A stretch of DNA of 64,000 bases from Chrysogorgia sp. JL179-B06 (taxonomy: Eukaryota; Cnidaria; Anthozoa; Scleralcyonacea; Chrysogorgiidae): contig JAYKKM010000492.1 of the NCBI GenBank assembly GCA_035772405.1, forward strand, positions 3,870,001 to 3,934,000, given 5' to 3'. The notes beneath the pieces were generated by a model that was given only the letters and a program-made list of their open reading frames with translations, was not told where the DNA came from and ran no database searches. Made by a program: the position numbers and the translations under genes. Below are positions 42,945-51,772 of this stretch, one piece after another (position 1 is the stretch's first letter; every line of letters starts with the position of its first letter).

Positions 42945-43128
42945 AATTTTGTTCTGCCGTGAGTTTATTGTATTTTGCCGTGAATTTATTGTATTTTGCC
43001 GTGAGTTTATTGTATTTTGCCGTGAGTTTATTGCTTTATTGTATTTTGCCGTGAGTTTATTGTATTTTGCCGTGAGTTTATTGTATTTTGCCGTGAGTTT
43101 ATTGTATTTTGCCGTGAACATTTGTTTT
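42945..43128. repeat. Tandem TTTTGCCGTGAGTTTATTGTA units
   Basis: About nine units of about 20 bp. The same CACGGCAAAA/CTCACGGC motif occurs once or twice at the inner edge of the left TIR (25,798-25,850), so this is a right-side expansion of the TIR. Confidence 0.9.
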
Positions 43129-43520
43129 TGCCGTGACACTTGGCCACCGTAGGAAAGGGTATAAAGCGCGGGAATTAAACAAGCATCGAAAAAAATATCG
43201 GGGTACTGACAAAAATATCGGGTTACCGACAAAAATATCGGGGTACCGAAAAAAATATCGATCAACATTTGTCGACTGCAAAATATATTTGTCGACTGCA
43301 AAATATATTTGTCGACTGCAAAATATATTTGTCGACTGACAAAATATATTTGTGGACTGCAAAATATATTTGTCGACTGACAAAATATATTTGTAGACTG
43401 ATAAAATATATTTGTCGACTGACAAAATATATTTATCGACTGCAAAATATATTTGTCGACTGCAAAATATATTTGTCGACTGAAACTATAATTTGCGCAT
43501 TGCATATATGGACCACCGTA
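43128..43520. repeat. Right satellite TIR of the 18-kb element
   Basis: Reverse complement of 25,432-25,830 with the same unit order and very few substitutions. It ends at CCACCGTA (43,520). Confidence 0.92.
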
Positions 43521-43700
43521 GATACCTGTACGATTATAGAAATCGACAAGAAACCGAAAAGGCATTGATTTATTTTATTTTATTTTTCATTTTACAAATT
43601 AATCTTACATCAATCTTACATCTGACCTCCTTCAATCAAGTAAATATTAAGCTGTAACTTAATGACACCTATTTAATAATAACTCCTTTTGTACGTTTAG

Positions 43701-44017
43701 AGCAACATTTTACATGATGTCGCCAGTGGAAATGCTTCTGCAGCACCTGGACACCAGAGTATTTTGGAAAATGCAAATAAGGAGTTAATAGAGGTCGCCA
43801 GAAGAAGTGAACCATCAGTATTAAGAAAACGATCTTTTGAAGGTTTGAGTGAACGTGTCTGGATGAACGAAATTCATACTGAATTATCTACACGTTGTCC
43901 TACAGTGTGGAGCATCATGTCCACTCTACTTGATTTTCCTACAAATCCTGAGAAAAAATTACCACCACTGTGCTTGATTTATTCTATTATGATGTTCAAA
44001 AAAAGCTGATATAAATG
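43701..44017 (+). pseudogene. DUF6589-type gene, exon 2
   Basis: Follows an acceptor (TTGTACGTTTAG) in phase 0, matching the donor at 25,100. It encodes SNILHDVASGN, then VARRSEPSVLRKRSFEGLSE and CPTVWSIMSTLLDF. Near 44,000 a run of seven A causes a one-base frame change before the donor GTAAGT at 44,018. The block is typical of the middle of DUF6589 proteins. Confidence 0.7.
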
Positions 44018-44172
44018 TAAGTACTTGTCCTGACATATATGAAATTGACCATGGTTTGTGCTTAAATTAGTATTATATAGACTTGAGTCTTGGTAATGTG
44101 GTGAGTTATGGATATAATTTACTTTCTTCCCTTCGCTCTAATAAATTAAATATTTTACATTTTTATTTATAG

Positions 44173-45046
44173 TTAATGGATCGTCTGAATAATTATGGTT
44201 TTTCCTTGGACCCATCAATGAAGTACAGTATTCTAGATGAGATTGGAGAGCATTTCATTGATCATGCCATTGAACTGGTGAAAGGTGGAAGCCAATTTGT
44301 ATATGTATTGGACAACATTGACTGGGAAGAAAAAGTTCACGACATGAGGAAGGACCATCAAAACAAGAGTGTCCATGCTGTTGCCACTACTATTGTATTT
44401 GATCGTGTGCAAAGTAGCGTCCATTTGTCTAATAGTGGTTCACAGAAAGTCCTTAAAGATAACAACTTCAGTGACTTAGTTAAACTTAATGATTATGAAG
44501 AAACCTCAATGAGAAATAGATACAGGTATCTAATTGCAGAGTTAATGATGAAATATTTTCCAGCATTTAATTAACACCTTAAAGGATAGCATGCCTCAGA
44601 GAGTGACTTTTCCTTATGAGCAACAAATGTGCTTGCAATCAAATGTCATCACCATGCCTGTTATGATGAAGAATGAAAATAAGTATGCAGAATGTGTAGA
44701 TGTGCTGGACACTCTTGAGGATTGGACCTACCAGATCTATTCTTCTGCTGGCCTCTGTTATGCCCCTCCTGCTGAGGACCAAGAACAACAGGACCCAGAT
44801 CATCCAGCATCAACTCAAGAAGGTCCATCCAGACCAGATCAACCAGCATCCCATATCCCTCCACAACCGATGGATAATGACCCCCTACGTAGTGTAAAGA
44901 TTCCATGCTTTGGCGATCAACTTACACGTGTCAGATTTGCTGGAGCAAAAGATCTGAGAGCTGGAAGCCATTTACCAAAACATAGGCTTGACCATTTATA
45001 CCCATTCCGGATAGTCGACTGGCATACAAAAAAAAGCTTTTTGAAG
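44173..45046 (+). pseudogene. DUF6589-type gene, exon 3 (DUF6589 domain start)
   Basis: Acceptor TTTATTTATAG, then LMDRLNNYGFSL, GEHFIDHAIELVKGG, VLDNIDWEEKVHDMR and NKSVHAVATTIVFDRV in frame to PAF at about 44,570. A frame change and two stops follow, then the reading resumes at about 44,591 with MPVMMKNENKYAECVDVLD, a Pro/Gln-rich insert, and the hallmark GDQLTRVRFAGAKDLRAGSH...PFRIVDWHTKKSFLK. It stops at a donor-like GTATGG at 45,047, and the rest of the domain is not found downstream. The family has no established activity known to me; the conserved D, H and WH residues suggest an enzyme related to transposases, which is speculation. Confidence 0.8.
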
Positions 45047-45052
45047 GTATGG

Positions 45053-45119
<67 letters not shown>

Positions 45120-45175
45120 TGTATGTATGTATGTATGTATGTATGTATGTATGTATGTATGTATGTATGTATGTA

Positions 45176-45248
<73 letters not shown>

Positions 45249-45250
45249 AT
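45053..45250. repeat. Compound microsatellite (TA)n(TATG)n(TG)n
   Basis: Simple repeats directly after the last DUF6589-type exon. Long frames of alternating Met/Tyr/Val/Cys here are artefacts. Confidence 0.97.
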
Positions 45251-46290
45251 GTTAAGGGGCAGATCCAGACTGTTGCAAGTGTTTCAAATGCGACAGTCAG
45301 ATATTTTTAATACTCTTAAATTTCTACTGCCATCTATTTTAGAAACACATTGATTTTGTCTTCGGAAGAGTTCAAGAAACATAGAAGTTCGCTTGCTTTG
45401 GTGTGAGCAGCAAAAATTCCTAGCCTGCGAACTTAGTGGCAGGTGGCTGCAGCCTCTGATTGGCCTGTGTACAGCCTGAATATACTTACAGGTGTATATT
45501 CAGGCTGTACACAGGCTACCTCCAGAGGAGGTACGAAGGTCTTCCCAAAATGCATTGCGCTTGATACATATTATCGATTCCCCGCCGGAAATTCTTCATT
45601 GTTCAACGAACCTTCGGGAAGCGAACATGGTTTTAAAATGGCGGTTTGAAAACCGGTCGTGGTATAAGACTGTTCATGGCAAGAACACTGCAGTTTTTGG
45701 CTCACACGAACTTCTTTATATTCATTGTATTCCCAAGCAACACTTTAACGTTTAATATTCCGTCTGGTTTGTCATGTATACTATTTTAAAGATACCGCTA
45801 TACCCACATCAGATTTCTAAGTTTGATATTTGTAAATATATTGCCCTGTTTGTGCCGATTCGCAATGTGAACGGATTCGAAATGGATTATCTTTTTGCAG
45901 GAACCAGCAACTGTAGTTAAGTAGTAATATATATATATATATATATATACATGTGTTAGAGACTGGCACTAGCTCTAAGCCAATCAGAATCAAGTATTGA
46001 TTTGAATGGACCAATCAGAGCAGAGCCAGTCAAAAATTTCCAGGGGGTGTCGTATTTTTAAGGTGTGGTCACCCTGTATAGAACGACCAGTGATCAAATC
46101 AGGGGGGATATGCAGCTGGTCGTATACAAGAGGTTTTTTGTATTAAAATTATTCAAAATAAGGTGGTCGCGGTCAAGAGTATATATATCACTTAGGTCGT
46201 GTTGTTGTACGACCAGTTTTTTTGATAATCCTGAGTTGAACGACCAGAGAGATTGAAGGTCATTCAAGGTGAATAGTGTTAAGCAAGTAC
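45251..46290. other. Non-coding, short hairpin and ACGACCAG motifs
   Basis: 45,460-45,522 is an inverted repeat (CCTGTGTACAGCCTGAATATA with its complement). Four copies of ACGACCAG or its complement lie at 46,083-46,245. No gene was recognised. Confidence 0.5.
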
Positions 46291-46297
46291 TGACATC

Positions 46298-46562
46298 ATT
46301 TGCTATACGGGGTTGAAAGCAGTGGTGTACAAGGAACAGGAGGTTTAAGTCGTAGAATTTAGTGTTCTGACCAATTGAAGATCAGTATGGAATAGTTCAC
46401 CGAGAAACCAAATACTCGAGATGATTTCTTTTAATTCACAAAAATCATCTAGAGTATTTGGTTTCTCGATGAACTTTTCCACACTGATCATCAATTAATC
46501 GGAACACGAAATTCTACGACTAAACATCCTATTCCTTGTACATCATTGCTTTCAACCACATA
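46298..46562. mobile_element. Foldback element, arms of about 125 bp
   Basis: GGGGTTGAAAGCAGTGGTGTAC...CAAATACTC in the left arm is mirrored by GAGTATTTG...GTACATCATTGCTTTCAACC in the right arm. The loop near 46,425-46,440 is short. Confidence 0.85.
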
Positions 46563-46754
46563 TAGCATCCGTACCAGCACTTAGACAAATCATCATTCAC
46601 ACTGTGATATATATACCCACGGACACCTTGATTTTGAAAAAAAAAATACAAAAAATTCTATTATACATAACCATCATACCTCACCCGATGTGATTTATAC
46701 TTACGTGTACCATCCAAATTCCATATTATTTATTGAAGACTTGTAATGTTTTTT

Positions 46755-46803
46755 GGGAATAAAAATAAACAGTTTTTGGAAAAACTGTTTTATTTTTATT
46801 TGA
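46755..46803. repeat. Short AT-rich hairpin
   Basis: AATAAAAATAAACAGTTTTT is followed by its near-exact complement AAAAACTGTTTTATTTTTATT. Terminator-like or a foldback remnant. Confidence 0.7.
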
Positions 46804-46954
46804 ATGTTTTTAAACACACATTTTGAATTAATCATAGAAATTTCCGTCGTGGAGCTCTTACCTCGACGCCATCTTATGGCCGAATGACTGATATTCCTTA
46901 GTAACGGTATTTTTAAAAAGGATCTCAAAATATTATAAGAGGATATATCTCATA

Positions 46955-47275
46955 AAAATTATTTCGGATTCCCCAAAAAAGTTTTAGAGAGAGATAGAGT
47001 TTGGAGAAACCTCAAAATAATTTTAGATGAAATATCCCAAATAAAAATATTAGAGGTGTAAAAGTGTTTTATTAATTTTGGAGAAAAAACCAAATAAATT
47101 TTAAGATAAAAATTATTTCGGAGTGTTGCTTCCCAAAAAAGTTTTAGAGAGATAGAGTTTTTGAAAAAACCTCAAAATAATTTTAGATGAAATATCCCAA
47201 ATAAAAATATTAGAGATGTAAAAGTGTATTATTAAATATGGAGAAAAACCTCAAATAATTTTTAAGAGATTTGTT
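46955..47275. repeat. Tandem duplication, unit of about 165 bp
   Basis: Two copies sharing TTATTTCGGA, CCCAAAAAAGTTTTAGAGAG, CCTCAAAATAATTTTAGATG and CCAAATAAAAATATTAGAG. It lies just left of the viral-type element and could mark its edge, but no element terminus is proven. Confidence 0.8.
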
Positions 47276-47745
47276 TAGTATATAAGCAGATGTTATTTCA
47301 TATTTTATCAGTTGTGTTGTGTTTTGCTCGCTTGTAAGTTGTGCTTCGGTACAAGACTCTGACATCTTCCAATGTTCTGTTTTTTATTAAATTGCATTGG
47401 TGCGCGATCAACCCGTAGTCGAATTTGCGATTCGAATGAGATTGGCTCAGGTCCATAGCGACAATCTGGTCATCCCTTGTTCAATGAATTGCTTATTTTA
47501 CGCAAGGGTTGTTCGTTAGCATATGATGAAAGAGTTAGCTATAGTAAAAACACACACACGATGGAGAAGTTTGGATGAATATATATTTTTACAAGGAAAC
47601 AATAAAAACTACACAAATAAATTAGTAATGTCTTTGAAGGGCTTTCTGCTAGGATATAATACCCCTCTGTAGACTATTCCTACAAAATTAAAAATGTTTA
47701 TTGTTTCACCAAATGTTGTACCCCTACAAATTAAAATATAAATAA

Positions 47746-48292
47746 TTATTGCCCCATTTTCACCATAGTGTCTGTACTTTCGTAATATATAAACGACTCA
47801 CCCCGCGTGTCGACGTATCCCCACACGCGTGGATCATCGTCTTCCTCTTCGCGTACAGGCGGTTCATATTCATCAAAATCGAATTCCGTGTCCTGTTGGA
47901 CACGGAAGGCCCACTCGCTTTCACCGTCTAGATCCCGCACCAGGAGTACCCCCGGAATGGTATCGGGTACATCTACGTCGTCTATTGGGGGAGGAGGGAT
48001 GGTTTCTTTCTAAGAGAAATATAAAAAACATAATAAATACATAGCGCTTGTATAGTAAAAACATTTTTAGCGCTATCTTACATCACATTTGACAGCGTAA
48101 AGCGGGATAGCTTCCACACTGGGGTCTTCGTCTTCAAGCGGGGATGGAGGGAGGGCTTCGTTCTAAGAGAAAATATAAAAAACATAATAATTACATAACG
48201 CTTGTATACAGACAGTAAAAAACATTTTAGCGCTAACTTACATTGACTTCGGTTGTTTTCTGGATGGGTTTCGTGTTGGTTTGGTTCGACAT
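47746..48292 (-). CDS. Spliced acidic/Pro-rich early-type protein, three exons
   Basis: Exons on the minus strand: 48,292-48,242, 48,162-48,082 and 48,009-47,746, all phase 0, giving 131 residues. Both introns (79 and 72 bp) start GTAAG and end TTTCTCTTAG, and they are near copies of each other. Exon 2 and the start of exon 3 also resemble each other (NEALPPSPLEDED against KETIPPPPIDDVD), so an exon-intron unit was duplicated. The protein is acidic (EEEDDDPRVWG, EFDFDEYEPP) with no known domain. A TATAAAAT lies at 48,370-48,363 and inverted CCAAT boxes lie beyond it, which fits a regulated viral gene. It could be a small regulatory protein, but it has no LxCxE motif. Confidence 0.7.
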
Positions 48293-48362
48293 CTTCGTGT
48301 TTTTTATTTTTGCTTGGTTCTAGCTTGAAATCGTTGTGGTGTGAGACACGCATACGTGATTT

Positions 48363-48454
48363 ATTTTATAATGACGCTCTCGATCTATTACAATGGTTTG
48401 CGGTTTTAACCAATCAGAGTTTCTATAATCAAACCTCCCCCGTATCTAACCAAT
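48363..48454 (-). promoter_or_regulatory. TATA plus two CCAAT boxes upstream of the spliced gene
   Basis: Minus-strand TATAAAAT at 48,370-48,363. CCAAT on the plus strand (AACCAATCAGAG) occurs twice, at 48,410 and 48,450, so it reads as ATTGG towards the gene. Confidence 0.55.
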
Positions 48455-48470
48455 CAGAGCTTGTTCATTA

Positions 48471-49036
48471 ACCCCCTCATGTCAAAACAAGTGAAGTATT
48501 ATAGGTGGGGAACAATACGTGTTTGTTAAACACTTAAGGATGCGTATATATAATTAGCGTCGTGTTCTATGACCGCCCTTTATGTCAAAACAGTATGATT
48601 AATAATAGGGTCGGAACAATGAAGCTTAAGGACGCGAAGCGTTTTGTTCTGATTCCTCCCCTTATGTCAAAACAGTTTGATATATAATATGGTTAAGGAC
48701 AATGAATTTACTTGTGGGGATTAGCGGCCATTTTGTTTGTGTACTTTGGTAGTACCATTTTTTAATGAGTTTTAACCTTATTTACTTGTAGGGATTAGCA
48801 GCCATTTTGAGGGGATTAGACCCTGTGAAATATATATTTCCCGTGTTTAAATACGTCTATTTCTAGATATTTAAGCATTTTTATACTTATTTAAGCATAT
48901 TTTTATGCTTTTTGATACTTTATTTTACACTTTTCACACATTTTAGTATATATTTTAAGATACCCGTGAGTGCGATAAGGAGAGCGTGTTAATTAATTCA
49001 CACATGTCAAAATTGATGATAATGGTTTTTTATTGT
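48471..49036. other. Iterated motifs in the intergenic region
   Basis: ATGTCAAAACA(A)G occurs at 48,479, 48,582 and 48,664, each followed by an AT-rich GGAACAAT-like block. ACTTGTGGGGATTAG..GCCATTTTG occurs at about 48,712 and again at about 48,784. No ORF. Candidates are enhancer or origin elements. Confidence 0.5.
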
Positions 49037-49360
49037 TTAACGTAATACTTCGGGATTACAATTCATCGTGTAAGAGTTTACAAAGAAGATATGTCTGCCC
49101 AAGAGATCTTCTTGATTTTCCTGGCGATGAATCATTGCAACAATAATTCCAGCTTCGACTCCCATTCGGGTATTAAGAACAGAGGTAAGGTTAAAATCCT
49201 TTAGTATTATCCCGCGCCGGTTGTCTAACCAAATTTTATCTTCTTTCATGAAGTCAACCACATAAAAATCAGAGTCTTTGCATATTGTATATAGAAATTC
49301 AGAACTGTATAACTTCACGTTAACAAGTTTAATTTCGTTTATATCTATGCTTGTTGTCAT
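49037..49360 (-). CDS. Hypothetical protein, 107 aa
   Basis: ATG at 49,360. Third of three same-strand ORFs, 49 bp after the stop of the 77-aa ORF. Mixed alpha/beta composition (VKLYSSEFLYTICKDSDFYVVDF, GIIVAMIHRQENQE). No signal peptide, membrane helix or recognised motif. The neighbouring compact layout supports it as a real accessory gene of the element. Function unknown. Confidence 0.55.
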   Translation of the reverse strand: MTTSIDINEIKLVNVKLYSSEFLYTICKDSDFYVVDFMKEDKIWLDNRRGIILKDFNLTSVLNTRMGVEAGIIVAMIHRQENQEDLLGRHIFFVNSYTMNCNPEVLR

Positions 49361-49409
49361 CGTATCTAATACTAAAATGTTTTTGGAGATGTCTATATAT
49401 ACAAAGGGA

Positions 49410-49643
49410 TTAGTCTTTTACGATAAAAATATATTGATTGGTAAGATACACGTTTTTACCAATCTTATCGTGTTCGGATGAATCGAATTCGATTTTAAAA
49501 TAATTGTTATCTTCATCTTTAAAGAAAAGTTCATACATCTGTTTCGGTGCTGCAGGTTTGGGTCTTGAACCCATTAACTGTAGATTTCGTTCACGAGATA
49601 GATCTCTCAAGCTCCTCATAGATATAATTTGTGCTTGATTCAT
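49410..49643 (-). CDS. Hypothetical protein, 77 aa
   Basis: ATG at 49,643 overlaps the stop of the upstream 87-aa ORF in an ATGA arrangement. It has an Arg-rich N-terminal helix (MRSLRDLSRERNLQL), a short Pro/Ala linker and a beta-rich tail (YELFFKDEDNNYFKIEF). No family recognised. Confidence 0.5.
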   Translation of the reverse strand: MNQAQIISMRSLRDLSRERNLQLMGSRPKPAAPKQMYELFFKDEDNNYFKIEFDSSEHDKIGKNVYLTNQYIFIVKD

Positions 49644-49903
49644 GGCTGATAGGGTGGAGGATCATCGCATGTTACACGCACAAATAGCCCGATCAATGGT
49701 GTAAAATCCTCTGATGAGTAGGTATATATATATTCATCACCTAACAATAGCAACTTATATATTATTCTATCACGTGCATTGTTGGGTAACGGTAACATTT
49801 CCAGTTTATGACATTCAACCACTTTATATTCATTGTGTGAAAAATACTTTGCTAAATCGGTAATTATTACCAACAGTGGATTTTCTTTTGTACCTGCAAC
49901 CAT
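49640..49903 (-). CDS. Hypothetical protein, 87 aa
   Basis: ATG at 49,903, first of the three-ORF minus-strand set. Contains LLVIITDLAKYFS and IIYKLLLLGDEYIYTY, and ends DDPPPYQP, a PPxY late-domain-like motif (PPPY) near the C-terminus. It overlaps the next ORF by 4 nt. PPxY motifs can recruit WW-domain ubiquitin ligases; whether this one does is inference. No family recognised. Confidence 0.55.
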   Translation of the reverse strand: MVAGTKENPLLVIITDLAKYFSHNEYKVVECHKLEMLPLPNNARDRIIYKLLLLGDEYIYTYSSEDFTPLIGLFVRVTCDDPPPYQP

Positions 49904-50194
49904 GTTGAAAGTGTTTTAATAAAATATGACTTCTAACGTATGTTTTTATATCTTTCCTAGCAACGTTTTTACTGATAAATATTTTGGGGGAATATGTACT
50001 GCATTAAGTCAACAAAAAGATTAAAAAAGATTTACATGTATTAGTAATCTTATAATATTGATTTTATCATTCGACCAATGAGAATACCCCGATATTTTAT
50101 TTGGAATTAAGTTCAACCAATCAGGTTACGCAATTTTTTTTTACGTGTTTTTTTATAAACGTTTGTTTCCAAAATTTTTAGACACAATCTCAGC
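49904..50194. promoter_or_regulatory. Divergent promoter region
   Basis: Lies between the minus-strand three-ORF set and the plus-strand H3-tail-like gene. CCAAT at 50,075 and 50,117 and TATAAAC at 50,154-50,160 precede ATG 50,195 by suitable distances. Confidence 0.55.
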
Positions 50195-51340
50195 ATGGCC
50201 CGTGTGAAACAGACACATAGAAATTTGGAAAGTGGAAAAACCATTGCACGGATTGAAAGTAGGGGGAAAGATATTCCTAAAATGTTAAAACAACGCCGTC
50301 ATCAGCAACAAGAATATCGTCAAATGGGACGGAATATTTCAGATGATGAACAAGCATACAGCCCAGTTCTCTCAAGAAAAAAGAACATCAAAAAAACTAA
50401 AGACATTGCACAGTTGCCATTAAATTTTGCTCTACCGATAACACCGTCCAGTCACGTGGTCCCTCGGCAAGCGAAGTCGTCACCACGGCAAGCAAAGCTA
50501 CCCCCCCTGCAAGTAAATTCATCGTCTCAAGAACAGGAGGGTTACATACACCCTCTACTCCTGCAAGCGAAGTATAACACGCAAGTACCGTCTCTAGTCC
50601 AGCAAGTAAACCATCCACCCCCTCTATTATCGCAAGAACAGTATAATATACCGCTTCAAACACCGCAAGCAAAGTATAATGCATCTCCTATTCCACCGCA
50701 AACGATCTCACCGCCACGACCCGAAGATGAATTAGATAATTATATATACGATATGCCCATTGATTTCTTCGGTCAAATCCCTATTCCTTCTCCTGCGAAT
50801 TTAATACGAATGTGTGATGAAATGGTACCCGTTCAACAAGGAAAACAATTATTACAAATTGTGGATGAATTAGCAAATGCTCTTTCCCCCACATTATCTC
50901 CTATTCCTCTTTCACCATCACCACAACTACCACCCCCGCCTAATTCACCCCAGCCATTATTTCCAGTATGTGAAGAAGAGGAAGAAGAAGAAGAGGAAGA
51001 CGACCGAGAAGTATTGAACGATCCGCCATTGAAGAAAAGATGTTATAAACGTTCGTTAATATATATGAAACGTGAAAAAAAAGGTGATGAACATCATGAA
51101 GAAAAACGAATGACAATCTATTCGAATTATGATCAAGATATTATTTGTACACAACGCGATAAATATCGTGAGTTAGAGGGTCTCTATATTGAGAAACTAT
51201 ATATAAATAAACAATATTTGCAATGGCGTTCTAGAAAATTTACGAGTGACCTTATGGAAAAACGATATATAATGGATAATAATAAGGATTTGAAACGAAA
51301 GACTGATTTGAAAAAAAGGAAACCGAAATGTATAAAATGA
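50195..51340 (+). CDS. Large disordered protein with histone H3-like N-terminal tail
   Basis: ATG 50,195, 381 residues. It begins MARVKQTHRNLESGK, aligning with the H3 tail without gaps for 14 residues after Met: Ala1, Arg2, Lys4, Gln5, Thr6, Arg8, Gly13 and Lys14 positions are kept. There is no histone fold after it. Instead a long Pro/Gln-rich region follows with repeated QAKYN/RQAK motifs (about 95-190), a poly-Glu run (about 262-273), a basic NLS-like patch (LKKRCYKRS) and a charged helical tail (about 310-370) ending in basic residues. A nuclear, chromatin-directed protein is the likely role; the element also encodes a SET-domain protein. The H3 resemblance is seen directly; functional mimicry is inference. 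Confidence 0.8.
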   Translation: MARVKQTHRNLESGKTIARIESRGKDIPKMLKQRRHQQQEYRQMGRNISDDEQAYSPVLSRKKNIKKTKDIAQLPLNFALPITPSSHVVPRQAKSSPRQAKLPPLQVNSSSQEQEGYIHPLLLQAKYNTQVPSLVQQVNHPPPLLSQEQYNIPLQTPQAKYNASPIPPQTISPPRPEDELDNYIYDMPIDFFGQIPIPSPANLIRMCDEMVPVQQGKQLLQIVDELANALSPTLSPIPLSPSPQLPPPPNSPQPLFPVCEEEEEEEEEDDREVLNDPPLKKRCYKRSLIYMKREKKGDEHHEEKRMTIYSNYDQDIICTQRDKYRELEGLYIEKLYINKQYLQWRSRKFTSDLMEKRYIMDNNKDLKRKTDLKKRKPKCIK

Positions 51341-51376
51341 TATTGTTCTAAATAAAAATATCAGTAATGTGAAAAC

Positions 51377-51772
51377 ATGGAGGTGTGGAATGTCATGGTA
51401 AAAGAACTGGCACGTTTTGAAATAAAAATCAATAAAAATATGGAACAAAGTGTGTGGAAATGTCTTGACGAACATGAGAATTTATTTAAAAATATTATTG
51501 CACATTTAAAATGTCCACGTGAACTTTTAGATGCCTATAATCGCATGGAGCGTCATGAAATTGGACAAATAATAGCATTTTTTGCTTTAATCCTGTGTTT
51601 TTTTAGATATAATCACATTGATAATGAGGAAAATATAAAATTGTGTATACGTCAAACAATTTTAGATTTTAGAAATTCACATCTTAAATTCATTTTATTC
51701 CCTCATGATAAAAAACACACGTCGTGGTTTGGGTTGTGGAATATATTCTTTGAATTTTTTAAATTAGTCTAA
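51377..51772 (+). CDS. Possible Bcl-2-like protein, 131 aa
   Basis: ATG 51,377. The all-helical protein contains HEIGQIIAFFALILCF (about residues 70-85), which resembles the BH1 motif (WGRIVAFF), and near the C-terminus SWFGLWNIFFEFF, which resembles BH2 around its Trp-Gly-Trp spacing. The length is at the low end for Bcl-2-fold proteins and no C-terminal anchor follows. Bcl-2 homologues are reported as accessory genes in adintoviruses, from memory. If correct it would block host apoptosis. It ends tail-to-tail with a 9-bp overlap onto the 387-aa minus-strand gene. Confidence 0.5.
   Translation: MEVWNVMVKELARFEIKINKNMEQSVWKCLDEHENLFKNIIAHLKCPRELLDAYNRMERHEIGQIIAFFALILCFFRYNHIDNEENIKLCIRQTILDFRNSHLKFILFPHDKKHTSWFGLWNIFFEFFKLV

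Larger units (their letters stand above)
25432..43520. mobile_element. 18.1-kb element with long satellite TIRs carrying Helentron genes
   Basis: From 25,431 the order is: CTACGGTGG end, ATATATGCAAT, a satellite of CGACAAATATATTTTG units, four GATATTTTTGTCGG-type units, an inner CCTACGGTGGCC, then CACGGCAAAA units. The same order runs in reverse complement from 43,521 back to about 43,100. It is nearly identical over about 420 bp and even shares the order of variant units. Flanks read GATAAC before the left end and GATACC after the right end, an approximate 6-bp duplication. Recognised genes inside are the Helentron polyprotein and an RPA-like gene, both on the plus strand. No DDE transposase was seen. 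The interval sits in the first intron of the DUF6589-type gene. Confidence 0.75.

Noticed and set aside
45049..45353. Met/Tyr/Val/Cys repeat ORFs
   Set aside because: Translation of a TA/TATG/TG microsatellite.
46701..46928. 75-codon minus-strand ORF
   Set aside because: Spans an AT-rich hairpin and lacks any support.
47746..48292. LxCxE Rb-binding motif in the spliced acidic protein
   Set aside because: The exon 2/3 junction gives KCDKE, which lacks the required Leu and the C-x-E spacing.
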